A stretch of DNA of 64,000 nt from Pseudeuparius sepicola (Eukaryota > Arthropoda > Insecta > Coleoptera > Anthribidae). The DNA is taken from positions 1,740,225 to 1,804,224 of the forward strand of contig OY987308.1 in assembly GCA_963920635.1 (NCBI GenBank), read 5' to 3'. Each line of letters begins with the position of its first letter. Position 1 is the stretch's first letter. This document shows positions 31,803-43,887 of the stretch, piece by piece. The position numbers were made by a program, and so were the translations under genes. The notes beneath the pieces are model-generated. The model was not told the DNA's origin. It saw only the letters and a list, made by a program, of their open reading frames with translations, and did no database searches.

Positions 31803-31916
31803 TGTATAAACGTGACTATAGATAGACGGTATGTATAAACGTATAGAAGCAATTTTTTAAAACATTTTTGTGTACCTCCCTCCAGAAAGGTAGGTTTCTA
31901 TTATGTTTATTTGATA

Positions 31917-32702
31917 TACAGTGTGGTCATTTAAGTCATTTTCAGTAATCATATTAGGTGCACTTAGAATGGTTGCAAGTTAAACAGCATACAGGGTAGG
32001 TCAAAATATATAAAAATTGCACAAGAGTAAAGTAACCTTATATAAAAAAAATCAGCAAAAGGTTATTAAGAAAAGTTGTTTAAAATTAAAAGCTATGCCT
32101 AAATACCAAAACATAGCCTCCTAAGAAAAAAATTTAGTCAATTAATTTCCACAGTTTCTTAATAAACATTTAAAATAAAAATTTTGCACCTTAAATGAGA
32201 GTTTTTTAATATACTTACACATTATCATTACTAATGTTTTACCTTGTTCAGAAGAATTTTTGAGAAATTTTAAAGTTTTGTTTAATGTCGTTGCAACAAA
32301 CATATGAAGTTTGTGATTCCCTAAAAAATTAAAAATCTAAGTTAATTTTACAAACATGCTTGAATTTGAACAAAGTTATGCGAAATTGATACAATTTTGA
32401 TTGATTTATGAAACTGTTTAGGGTGAATATCGAAACAAATTTTTTTTAGGAAATTATTAATGTTTTTCAAAAAAATATATTTCTTTTTCTTCCATGTTTT
32501 GGTATTTAGCCATAACTTTTAATCCTAGACAACTTTTCTTAATAATATTTTGCTGAATTTTCTGAAATAAGGGTACATACTTATTTGTGAGCCTAATATG
32601 ATTACTGAACATGCACCAACTTTCGGGAATATTTGCATTTTCGTTGGGCAATTAATAAATAAAAATCCCATATGTTGCACACTTAAATGACCACACTGCG
32701 TA
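31917..32702. mobile_element. Fold-back MITE, family J (TACAGTGTGGTCATTTAAGT)
   Basis: The outer TIRs TACAGTGTGGTCATTTAAGT / ACTTAAATGACCACACTG are flanked by TA. Inner inverted arms around AAATCAGCAAAAGGTTATTA and GCCTAAATACCAAAACAT pair with 32460-32570. No transposase. Confidence 0.75.
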
Positions 32703-33350
32703 TACTTACACCGATAAATATCTTCCTGACACTTGGCACTAATAAATCAACTCTGAACTAAAACATTTCTGCGACAAAGTGCAAGATTATATATCATTGG
32801 ACATAACTAAAAATGGTCCAGTTTCTCAACAAATTCATTCAATCCCTCCATTTAACACAATAATTATTATAATGACGATAATAATTAAAATATGCACACT
32901 TAAAGCTATAATAAGTTCCTAATTGTGCATCTCAAAAAACTTCAAGGGTACGATTTGCATTGAGGGTATGGTTTGCAACGAGTAGAAGTGATAATACCGC
33001 ATTTTCCCCGAGAATACTCGTTTATTGTTGAGTATTTTTCTAACGAACCCTGTAACTCGATGAATATTCATTTGACATAACGAGTGAATAATTTCTAACG
33101 GCTAAAGATCTGAAACCGCAAGGCCGTCAAGTTTGCTTTTTAGGTTTAGAAAAATTGTAATGAGCATGTATCAGTTAGCGCAGGTGATGTTGGCAATCGG
33201 GAATTTATCCACAGGGCGTTCCAACGAACGAGTATATTTTTTTTATAAATTTCAATCGATATTTAACACGAATTATATCAAAGAAAAATTAATAATATCA
33301 ATGTTTCCCGGGCGTCAAATAAGAGCGACCTGCAGACCAAATTTGACAAG
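32703..33350. other. Spacer with a possible minus-strand promoter and first exon
   Basis: On the minus strand, TATATAA (about 32790) is followed about 35 nt later by an initiator-like TTCAGAG and then by GGT|GTAAGTATA (about 32707). This could be an untranslated first exon upstream of exon 2. Inference only. Confidence 0.2.
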
Positions 33351-33436
33351 CACTTCGCTAGCCGCAGGGTGAGACCACCCGACTAGTAATTCGTACATCC
33401 CTGGTTCAAGTCCCACACAAGGCACAAGTTTTTTTA
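33351..33436 (+). ncRNA. tRNA-like sequence with A and B boxes
   Basis: TAGCCGCAGGGTGAGA (from 33359) resembles a pol III A box and GGTTCAAGTCC (33403-33413) a B box. The spacing is typical, and a T-run terminator begins at about 33429. Acceptor and T-stem pairing are poor, so it is more likely a decayed tRNA or a SINE head than a functional tRNA. Confidence 0.3.
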
Positions 33437-33788
33437 TATATATATTTTATTATATTTCGATGCAAATTTCGATGGTTGAACATAACATTCAAAACATTAA
33501 TACCTAATTATTGCTCGGCGAAACTAAACCAGCATTAAAATCGTATAGGTTTATAAAACACCCAACTTGTTTTTCAGATTAAGTTGCAGATTATATTGAT
33601 CGACATTGAATATTTTTCATCGTAACAAGGTTTAGGTAATTTGGTTTCGCAAATTGTAGACATGGCACATTTCACCATATTTGCAGATATTGTAGATCGG
33701 TCCAAAAGATTATCTATATACGAGGTGTTTCAAACATTGATCACGATAGTGCTATAATATTATTCTATAGTCTATGGGGGAATAAAAG

Positions 33789-34508
33789 TACAGGGTGGCT
33801 CATTATAAATTGACACCTCCCGTAGCTTGCTAGTTTTTGAGGTTAGAAAAAAAGTTTTTTTACAAAAGTTTTAGATACTAATACAAAGTTTTTTGTGACG
33901 CTATTGTATCTTATATAGCGTGTTCCAGAAAGCCGTGGCAGACATAAATTAAGCAAGATGGAGGCCATGTGGAGCATTTGTAACACGTATATCCATCTTC
34001 TAAATGTTATTGTCGTTTTCAATAAAAATTAAATTTCAAACAATAAATCTGACGAAGTTTATTAACTACGTTACTATATGGAATTTCTCATTTCTCTGAA
34101 TTTCCTTTCTTCATTTTTCTCTGAAATCTTAAAATAGCCCATTCTGTTTTCCAATATACTTGCAAACTGTCAATAATTGTTACTATAATTTGGCATTTGT
34201 CTTCCATGGCAACCTATGACCCAAGGAGTAATCCCTCACAAGAAAGGCTCAGTCCTGAACGAACGGTTGGAGCGAACATATAACATATATATACTTCGCT
34301 GGAATCGGAAAAATAAATAGAATTCAATAATCCAAAAATATACAAGGCGTTCCATTTAAAAAACATAAGTTATGTCTGCCACGGCTTTCTAGAACACATT
34401 GTCTAAGGTCCAATATTAGTATCTAAAACTTTTTAAAAAACTTTTTTTATAACCTCAAAAACTAACAAGTTATAAGGGGGGTATCAATTTATAATGAGCC
34501 ACCCTGTA
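33789..34508. mobile_element. Fold-back MITE, family K
   Basis: TACAGGGTGGCTCATTATAA at the left and its complement at the right. The arms are about 190 bp, sharing TTTTTGAGGTTAGAAAAAAA and the AAGCCGTGGCAGACATAA block. Immediate flanks are G/C rather than TA; taking CAGGG as the true tip leaves TA on both sides. Confidence 0.8.
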
Positions 34509-34611
34509 CCTATTTTGGTGAAATATGTTCAAAAGTTAGTAACAATTTAAAATAAAGAAGCAGTATTCAAAATTTTTTCGCTAATACATTTTCTAAAATA
34601 GGTATGTCATC

Positions 34612-34690
34612 AGAATGACTTTTAATGGAATCCCATGGTATCCCCTCAAAACTGGTGAATGGTCAACAGGACCATTCACATTTTTTGTTC
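34612..34690 (+). repeat. Family F fragment
   Basis: TGGAATCCCATGGTATCCCC...AATGGTCAACAGGACCATTC matches the inner arm of 18062-18590. Confidence 0.5.
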
Positions 34691-34716
34691 AAGACTACAA
34701 CGATAATTATTCAGAT

Positions 34717-35553
34717 GTAAAGCGTGTCCCAAATAGTTTGTCTTTTACAATTTTTTTGCTTCTTTTTATTTCATATCTCAATCACTAATGTAAGCGACCT
34801 TTATAGTGTGACAAGCTGTATACGGGTATAGGAATTTTATTTCCCGTACCCGTATTATCTAAAATGACAATTATTTCTGCCACTGTCTGGAAAAATCGTT
34901 ATGGCTTGCTTGATAAAACCTTTTCGAATGAAAAATGCAAAGAAATTTTCTTAAATACTAAATATCTCGAAAACGGGTAGTTTTTGGTATAGAATGTTAT
35001 TTACATAAAATGTGGGGCTTGGACGCCGGCATCCAACAAACTATAGAAATATGGGTCATTCCATTTGAAAAAATAAGTTATTGCTGTTTGAAATTATCTG
35101 ATTTTGAGAGCCTGTTATGAACACACTGTATATGCAAAAACCAATTTCGACATACCACACCACACACGATTGTGCTGTCATACTTCGGCTAAAATATATC
35201 TTTCATATCTATTAAAATAAAGATACAGCATTCAGTTTCCATAACCTCCACGAAGTCCCTAAATTCCAAGAAAAATTCGATATCTTGACAACGTTGCTTC
35301 CAAAATACAAAACAAAAAAACGGTTCTGTAGCAAATTTCATGGAGAATCCAAATATTCCAAAGGATTAATGCAATTGTTAAAATGTAAATATTTTATTTT
35401 TGTCCTGCAAATACGAATCGCCCTGTATATGTGAAAATAAAAGAGAGGTTACGTCCACTGCCAACCTTACAACTTTTGTATTCAAATTTTTTTCGTATCT
35501 CTCACGGTTCCTGAGATCCAGGGGGTAGGACAAACTATTTGGGACACCCTGTA
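34717..35553. mobile_element. MITE, GTGTCCCAAATAGTTTGTC ends
   Basis: The left GCGTGTCCCAAATAGTTTGT is inverted at the right (GACAAACTATTTGGGACACC + CTGTA). TIRs are about 30 bp. Nested CCCTGTATA-type ends occur at about 35129 and 35425. No gene. Confidence 0.55.
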
Positions 35554-36368
35554 CAATAATATAATAATACACCTGCTGCCGACTAGACTAAAAATAATTT
35601 CTTTAACTTGGTAATTCTTTGAAGGCTAAAATTAAGTATTACTGTTATTTGAACATTTTAATTTGGATTCATTCGATCAAAGTCAATTATTTTTTTCTGT
35701 AATTTTTCGATATTATTCACCGATGCAAGGTAAACAGTTTCACTTTCTGAAAGAAAGTGATTCCTAGGTATGCCAACCGAATAACAATTATTATTATCAT
35801 ACTGTAGAGTTATTTGTTTGCTTTTGACATTGACTGTATTTTACTTCATTTTAAATGTGATTTACCGCCGCCTGCTTGGAATTTTAATATTCGCCCGTAT
35901 TTTGCAATGACCATATACTATGTTTTTAAATATAGGCAATCGTCATTTTTGCTGTAGGTATAACTTTTTTAATATTTACTTTTTTGATAAAAGTTATCCT
36001 TGATGAAAAGTTTTGCTTGTTTAACTAATGACATTGAGGCAAGAAAATGTTTTATTAAACACACAATTTAAAAAATGTAAAACAAAAGCAGAAAAAATTA
36101 TTAGGTATATTACCTAATGTTTGATAACACGAGAACAAAAATGTTTTTTACTTCAGCAAATAAACGAAGCCCCAGTTCAGATTATTAGAAAAAAAAGATC
36201 CAATTTCGCAACAAAACATGAAGTCACGCTTAACTTATTGTCCTAGAACTAGTTTGTAATGTTTTATACCATTGAGGAATTATTAAACTGTCATTATGTT
36301 TTTAATATTTCAATCTAATTTGTTAGTCTAAAAATTGCTTCATTGTAAATCTCTGGACCTAATTACAA
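35554..36368. other. Spacer, no gene seen
   Basis: AT-rich unique sequence. No exon, RNA gene or repeat terminus recognised. Confidence 0.35.
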
Positions 36369-36404
36369 ACTTTTATTATTTAACTTCACCTGTTAGTATA
36401 CAGG
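36369..36404 (-). repeat. S-element terminal fragment
   Basis: ACAAACTTTTATTATTTAAC + TTCACCTGTTAGTA is the S terminus, cut by an element A insertion at the TA. Confidence 0.55.
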
Positions 36405-37000
36405 GTGAGTTTTTTCGATGCCCACTATGGGGATCTCGGAAACTAGCAGAGCTAGAACAAAGGTTAAATGGGGAAAGGATTGCAGTTTTGAATGCTCAAT
36501 TAAATGCCCCTTTTGGATTTTTAAAAAAGTTCACGGTTCACTAGATATTTTGAAAAAAGTGATTTTTTGCTATTTCTTCAGATCTCTGTAGCTCCGTTAT
36601 TATACAGAAAAACTGTAGAGACAAAAATTGTAGATAATTTTGGGCTTAATAAGATAATCTAATCCAATTTTTTTATGTTGTTTGTGATTGTTGAGATATG
36701 ACATAAACTTGTGTTTTTTAAAATGTAAATCATAGTTGGCCATTTTTTGAGCTTTCCATTACTCGGCATAGTTATTATAAAAAATAAAAGTGCTATGGCT
36801 AATTTTCTGATTTTTTTTAAATTTTCACATAGTCACCCATGGAATATTTTCATAATTACGTTCTATTTTATAATTAGACATAGTACTTCAAACTTTCTAA
36901 TATTTTGTTTTTAGCTGGTAACAAAATGTAACAAAATAAAACAAAAATTAAAAAAACTCGAATTCAAATTATTATTATTTTAAAAGAGCAATGGCTAATT
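36405..37000 (+). mobile_element. Element A, left half (copy 3)
   Basis: TACAGGGTGAGTTTTTTCGA, GATGCCCACTATGGGGATCT and the arm down to TTTTTAGCTGGTAACAAAAT match 10047-10620. Central and right parts are missing; a (TA)n (37142-37171) lies a little further on. Confidence 0.75.
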
Positions 37001-37138
37001 TTCTATGGTTTCTATGGTTTCCATTTAAAAAAAATATAACTTTGTTTCATACCTCAAAACCTATTAATGCTACCAAAAAGCTAATTATTCCATTTGATTC
37101 TACGCCAAAAAATCTATAAAAATAATTGATTAAATTTG

Positions 37139-37141
<3 letters not shown>

Positions 37142-37171
<30 letters not shown>
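37142..37171. repeat. (TA)n microsatellite
   Basis: About 15 TA units. Confidence 0.9.
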
Positions 37172-37172
<1 letters not shown>

Positions 37173-37179
37173 TTGTAGC

Positions 37180-37384
37180 CAGGAGAGAGGTTTCCAAAAA
37201 ATCGAAAATTTCAGTCCTGCGCCCATGTGCGGAAACTATAAAACTTATCTAAAATCTGATTGGTCCACCAAATTCCTCTCAAAAAAGTAGTACAGTGACG
37301 TGAAAACCGCAACCCTCTAGCTTTAATAATAAACGAGATTTTTGAGAAAAACACCCGAAAACACCCAAAATGGGACACCCTGTA
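37180..37384 (-). mobile_element. Family L MITE, half copy
   Basis: ATCGAAAATTTCAGTCCTGC, then TTGGTCCACCAAATTCCTCT and AAAATGGGACACCCTGTA, match one arm of 62069-62472. Confidence 0.65.
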
Positions 37385-38524
<1,140 letters not shown>

Positions 38525-38735
38525 GCAGCAGCTGAAATGCAGATGCTAAAAAGGTTAAATGTTGAAGAATGCGCGGTGTTGTTTGTTGTGAAAAGTAGGT
38601 GTAAATGCTGGGTATTCACTAAGCATTTATATTATTGTACGACATTTTACTATTTTATTTTTAGGATAATTGCTATGGCATTACTTACCTGTTAAGTGTT
38701 ATGTTAAACTGAAAATATTAAGTATTTTTAATTTA

Positions 38736-39347
38736 TTTTTATTATACTTCTTTGAAAACACCTTATTTTCATCTGTTTTAGCAATAATGAAAGATGGGGT
38801 TTTTCGGGCTAGCGCACGGAAACAGCGCATGGAAAAACTTTCCGTGCGCTGAATAAAAATACCGAATATATGGCTTTAAAATAGAAATATACAGCAAAGT
38901 AAACTAAATTTAAGAAACTCTATCTATATGCTCTCTGATATTTAACATTATGTACCTTTTGTATTTTAATTCGTAAGGGTTTCAATATTTAAATATACAT
39001 TTCTGTAATATTTTTGACGTTTTATTCGCCTTATCTGACAATAACTAATTTACAACAAAGCACCTTTGAAATAATTTGAGAGTAACCATGGAAACGCATC
39101 ATACATACCAAACACTATAAGTATTATCTGCATTGTTTATTTTTTGTCAATTAAATTTATTATAATATGCCGATAAAATGTTTTAAGTTTCCGTTTTCAA
39201 AGAAGTATAATAAAAAATATCGTTCATTACACGTCCAGAAATAGATTTTTCCGTGCTTGCATGACTTCCCGTGTTCGGCTGCGTCTCACACGGCGCGGAA
39301 AAATCTTTATTTCCAGACTCGTAATGAAATATACTATTTCATAACAG
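38736..39347. repeat. Family I repeat (copy 2)
   Basis: Bounded by TTATTATACTTCTTTGAAAA and its complement. It contains the hairpin CGCACGGAAACAGCGCATGG / ACTTTCCGTGCGCTG and is followed by the conserved CACGTCCAGAAATAGATTTT ... TTTCCAGACTCGTAATGAAA flank. Opposite orientation to copy 1. Confidence 0.7.
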
Positions 39348-40147
39348 GCAATAATATCTACGAGTTTCGCATTTTTCTATTATTTAAAATAACAATTCTA
39401 GATTAGCTATTCAACATTAAACAGCTTTATTTTGAAAAAAAAAAGAACAAACTGGTAAGTGTGACATATCAAATTAAATGGGATATTTTGCTTTATAAAA
39501 AATGCGCCAATATTTTTTTCCTAGATAATTTAATTTTGGATCACTAGAGTTAGTCAAATCTAATATTTCAAAATTGATACAACAGCTGTATTCTCACAGT
39601 TGTTGCAAACAATTTTCATATTAAACTTTTTCTGTACCTCTAGAAATAAAAAAGTTACAGCGGTTTAAAAATTGTGATTTTCTTATTTTTGGCCAAATTT
39701 TCCAAGGTCAACCGATTTATTCTGTCAAAAAATAGCCGATATATTTTGAATGAGCCAGCCACTTATATAACTTTACTTTTCCTTTTTCAATTGTATGCCA
39801 CTCTTTATTAATTCATAAAACATAAATGATAAAAACAGCTAGTGAAAAGTAAAATCTAGCAATCTGTTCCAGTATTTTTTGTGTGTTAATCTCTCACATA
39901 GACAACTGCCATCGTTCGCCGAGGAAAGTGTAGAAATTAAATGCAATGAATAGGGCAATATATCTTTCATATTGATGTCTAGACGACTGGCTTGTCTTAT
40001 TAAGGATTCTTCATTGCAAGTAAGTGTTTTATCACGATGTGCCAGTAACCTACCAAAGAATACAGGGGCTATTTAGATTCTACGTTTTATTTTTCTTTAT
40101 ACAGGGTGATTCAGCCAAGCTTGAAAATAAAAAAAAACTTTTTAAAA
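39348..40147. other. Spacer, no gene seen
   Basis: AT-rich. A solo TACAGGGTGATTCAGCC end at 40100 precedes the S4 element. GTAAGT strings near 39456 and 40019 have no convincing exon. Confidence 0.35.
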
Positions 40148-41073
40148 ACAAGCTTTTATTTAAGCCATATAAGTACTAAAACGAATAAAATAAGTTTAGG
40201 TTTTCGTTAAGATAATTCAATTCCAAATTGCGACAAGTTTTTGCAAATTGAAAAGCTTGCCGCGCGACATGTTGATGAAAGTATAGGTACCAATTAATTT
40301 TATTGGACAGTGATTGGTTGATAAGCAAGTAGGTACCTATTTGCCAAAGTATGCATTTTTTTCTTTACAATTCGCGCGACAAGCTTTTCAATTTGCAAAA
40401 ACTTGTCGCAATTTCGAATTGAATTATCTGAACGAAAACCTAAACTTATTTTATTCGTTTTAGTATATGGCTTAAATAAAATATAGTTTTTAAAAAGTTT
40501 TTATTTTCAATTTTCTTTTGTGCTTTTTAGTACCTATTTGATCCCCATGTCAGCATGGTGGTAAAGAAATTTAGTCCGCCATCTTGGGGCGGCCGCCATA
40601 TTGGATTTCGTATGAAGTCATTCACCTTATTGTTTTCTACCCGTCAAGCTCTTTCATTTGATACCCATGTTGGGTATCAAATAGGTAATCCGCCATCTTG
40701 GAGCGGCGGCCATATTGAATTTAATGTGATGTCACTAACTTTTTCGTTTTCTACTCTTCAAGCCCTTTCATTTGATACCCATATTAAGGGGGTTGACAAA
40801 AAATACATCATCCGCCATCTTGGAGCGGCGGCCATTTTGAATGTATTACAATATTGAGTATCGCATATTGTATTGTCACCGGAACTAAAGGTGTATGCAA
40901 AATTTCAGCTCAATCGGATGTCAGCTTACAAGATTCGACCCATACATACATACATACATACATACATACATACATACATACATACATACATACATACATA
41001 CATACATACATACATACAAACATACATACATACATACATACATACTAACAGGTGAAGTTAAATAAAAGCTCGT
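40148..41073 (+). mobile_element. Microsatellite-tailed fold-back element S (copy 4, most complete)
   Basis: The termini ACAAGCTTTTATTTAA and TTAAATAAAAGCTCGT form short TIRs. Order: a fold-back with arms of about 150 bp (40160-40480), then three units of about 120-130 bp (40570-40850) each pairing CCGCCATCTTGG with GGCGGCCAT, then a (CATA)n tract (40941-41045) and the CTAACAGGTGAAGTTAAATA tail. No coding capacity; the ORFs are repeat translations. This is the reference copy for the five dispersed members. Confidence 0.85.
40941..41045 (+). repeat. (CATA)n microsatellite in S element
   Basis: About 26 units with one CAAA interruption near 41017. Part of the S tail. Confidence 0.95.
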
Positions 41074-41273
41074 AAAAATAAATGGATTTGCAGACTACCC
41101 TGTATGAACCAAGAGACACAAGTTGGTGATCTTTTTGCAAATCGATTAAGCTTTGCCCAAGGTATTATTATTCTACGTAGTATAACCAGTCTAGCTCATA
41201 CAGGGTGTTCGTAAAAAAATCAAATTCTACCTAATCAATGATAGAACGCTCTTAAAATATTACAGCTGGTATA

Positions 41274-41420
41274 TACAGGGTGACATAGAAAAAAGTACAT
41301 TACATACTGCCACACCATAGAGGACACTAAAATAAGAAAAAAAGTTTCTATGAACATGGGTCCGCAAGGCCTTCGGTTAAAAGATACGGGGTGTTGAATT
41401 GTAATTTTTTTTTGTTTTGT
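41274..41420 (+). repeat. Left TIR of DD41D element 1
   Basis: TACAGGGTGACATAGAAAAA through AAAGATACGGGGTGTTGAAT; an inverted copy lies at 43016-43161. Confidence 0.9.
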
Positions 41421-41859
41421 TTTTTACGAATATCTTTAGCCAGAGACGCAAGAAATGGATAAAATGTGGCATACAGGTTTTTTTTATCATGCTAAATTCA
41501 AATACGCTCTACATTACAGGGTTCCATCTCTATTGAATCGGTCCTAACTTTTTTGCTATACAGTGTATGTTATTTTCGACTGAAAAAATGTTATCCCATC
41601 TTTTATACTTACGAAAGGTATACCTTGTCCAAGACGCTAGAAGCAATGGTTCCAGTACAAATGCATCTAAAGCCGACAATGCATGCAAATTACTTATTCA
41701 AAAAGCATCAAAGTAACCTTTGCAAAAACAATGAAATAATGTGTCATAATGACACTTGTCAAACTAATTTAATAATTGTTATTAGGTAGTAGGTATTTTG
41801 TGTTCTTGTTTAAGTTTTTTATTGGTTTTCTCTTTGATGATTCAAAATTGATTTCAAAA

Positions 41860-42897
41860 ATGGTTCACTATACTTTTGAAGAATACAGGGACATGATTAT
41901 GTGTTACGGCGAAGCTAGATCAAATTCTTACGAAGCTCAACGTATCTATCGAGAAAGATATCCTTTAAAACAAGTTCCTAATGTTCGAACATTTATTGAT
42001 GTGCATATGCGTTTGGGAGAAGATTGTTCTTTTAGAAAACCAAAAGTGAATAGTGGGGTTTCCAGAACTCGTCGCACTGTGCAAAACGAAGAAACTGTTT
42101 TACGAATGGTAGAAAATAATCCGAGAACAAGCACCAGGAAAATAAGTTCAGCGGTGCGAAACGTTAACCGTGAATCAGTTAGACACATTTTGAAAGAACA
42201 ACTTCTTCGCCCATACCATTTCCAAAAAATTCATTCACTATTGCAACATGACTTTTTTCCTCGTGTACAATTTTGCGAATGGTTGCAAAACCAAAGACAA
42301 AACATTATTTTATCAATTTTGTTTACTGACGAAGCTGGTTTTAGTCGTGATGGTATTCTGAACCTACATAACATGCACTATTGGAGTGATGAAAATCCTC
42401 ATCAAACTGTAATTCGAAGTCACCAATATGGGTTTTCTATTAATGTGTGGGCAGGTATAATCGACAATTACTTAATTGGCCCATTTCGATTGCCCGATCG
42501 ATTGACAGGTGCACTGTATCGAAATTTCTTGGAGAATGATTTAAACACATTATTAGAGGATGTCCCATTGGCCATTGCTGGAAGAATGTATTACATGCAT
42601 GATGGGGCGCCAGCTCACTTTTCTCGAGTGGCAAAGGAATATTTGGACAGGAGATTTGGAAATAAGTGGATTGGTCGAGGCGGGCCTGTACGCTGGCCAG
42701 CTCGTAGTCCCGACCTCAATCCCCTCGATTTTTCATTTTGGGGATTTATGAAAAATGAAGTTTATGCTGTAGAAATACATAATGAAGCACAGTTATGGAT
42801 AAGAATTATGGAATCGGCAGATAGATTTCGTAATGACCCAGGAATATTTCAAAGATGCCGTCAATCATTAAGAAGAAGAATGGAAAAATGTATTTAA
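41860..42897 (+). CDS. DD41D transposase, intact
   Basis: A 345-residue transposase of the IS630/Tc1/mariner superfamily, which catalyses cut-and-paste transposition by binding the element's TIRs. The first ATG followed by the conserved start (MVHYTFEEYRDM) is at 41860; the frame is open for 28 more codons upstream but without an ATG. The N-terminal region (about residues 1-120) is helix-turn-helix-like: residues 4-50 resemble the insect DUF4817-type head, and 71-115 contain ENNPRTSTRK. The catalytic Asp residues are D157 (LFTDEAGF), D248 (MHDGAPAH) and D290 (SPDLNPLDF). Exactly 41 residues lie between the last two, hence DD41D. RWPARSPDLNPLD is the family signature. No stop or frameshift, so it is potentially active. 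Confidence 0.92.
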   Translation: MVHYTFEEYRDMIMCYGEARSNSYEAQRIYRERYPLKQVPNVRTFIDVHMRLGEDCSFRKPKVNSGVSRTRRTVQNEETVLRMVENNPRTSTRKISSAVRNVNRESVRHILKEQLLRPYHFQKIHSLLQHDFFPRVQFCEWLQNQRQNIILSILFTDEAGFSRDGILNLHNMHYWSDENPHQTVIRSHQYGFSINVWAGIIDNYLIGPFRLPDRLTGALYRNFLENDLNTLLEDVPLAIAGRMYYMHDGAPAHFSRVAKEYLDRRFGNKWIGRGGPVRWPARSPDLNPLDFSFWGFMKNEVYAVEIHNEAQLWIRIMESADRFRNDPGIFQRCRQSLRRRMEKCI

Positions 42898-43015
42898 GTA
42901 CAAGGGCAACAATTTGAACATCTTCTAAAACCTTAATGTTTTGTTTTAATTAATCATATTTTTCAGCATACCATTACAATTTAATTGTTGAAGTATTTAT
43001 CATTGTTTTTGCAAA

Positions 43016-43161
43016 TAAATAAAAAAAAATTACAATTCAACACCCCGTATCTTTTAACCGAAGGCCTTGCGGACCCATGCTCATAGGAACTTTTTTTTCT
43101 TATTTTAGTGTCCTCTATGGTGTGGCACTATGTAATGTACTTTTTTCTATGTCACCCTGTA
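43016..43161 (-). repeat. Right TIR of DD41D element 1
   Basis: Inverted copy of 41274-41420, ending TCACCCTGTA, then TA. Confidence 0.9.
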
Positions 43162-43887
43162 TATTAGCCCAAAAACTATCTAGGCGGCGTTCTATAGTCA
43201 AATGTACTTTCGTCAGCTTCTCTGAACTCTAAGGTTAAATATGTAAATGACTCGAGGAAGTGAATACTGTGAAAAATCCACAGTGCGAATTAGATCAAGT
43301 GCACTGTACAAGGTTATGTTAGTAGTTGTTCGCTGTGCTTTGGCATTCTAGATAACAATCTTGTCATCCAAACCTACTTTGTATGAATTTTTTTATTCTT
43401 AAACTGATTTTTTTTTGTAAAATCTATTTGATGTTTCAAAATAATCACATCCGTTCATACTATCGCTAAATATGATATCATATTAATTATTATTCTTTTA
43501 TTGTTCCCAATAAATCAAAACGATAGCAAACAAGTGGTTATTATTTACCTACACATTATCGATGAAGATCCTATCTTAATTTTTTTTCTCTTACAATTAC
43601 CTAGATTGTAATTTGTGATGCAAATGTAGGTATTAAAATCATTAATCATATTTTATGGAAACGCAAAACATTGGTATAAATAATAACAGAAGAAGGTCTC
43701 ATCTTGTTCTTATCAACAGTTCATCGTTGCATTGTTTAAATAATTGTTATTAATATAAACGATGGTAAACATAGCAAGCAACCATGACCGAGTATAGTAT
43801 ATTATAATGTAGAGGAAAATACTGAATGTAGTAATTAATTTAATGTTTAATGCACATATTATTTTAACACTCTAGGTCACACTTACA
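43162..43887. other. Spacer, no gene seen
   Basis: AT-rich unique sequence. No convincing exon or repeat end. Confidence 0.35.

Larger units (their letters stand above)
41274..43161 (+). mobile_element. Complete DD41D Tc1/mariner-type transposon (element 1)
   Basis: TIRs of about 146 bp (41274-41420 and 43016-43161) begin TACAGGGTGACATAGAAAAA and differ at only a few positions. The element is flanked by TA (41272-41273 and 43162-43163) and encloses one intact transposase ORF. The short divergence between TIRs suggests recent insertion. The TACAGGGTGA tip is shared with many MITEs in the window. Confidence 0.92.

Noticed and set aside
38665..38690. 20-nt minus segment between TATTTTCAG and AACAG|GTAAGT
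   Set aside because: Splice strings are good, but it has stops in phases 1 and 2 and cannot join the phase-1 chain; at most an untranslated exon.
40854..41055. HTYI-repeat ORFs
   Set aside because: Translations of the (CATA)n tail of an S element.
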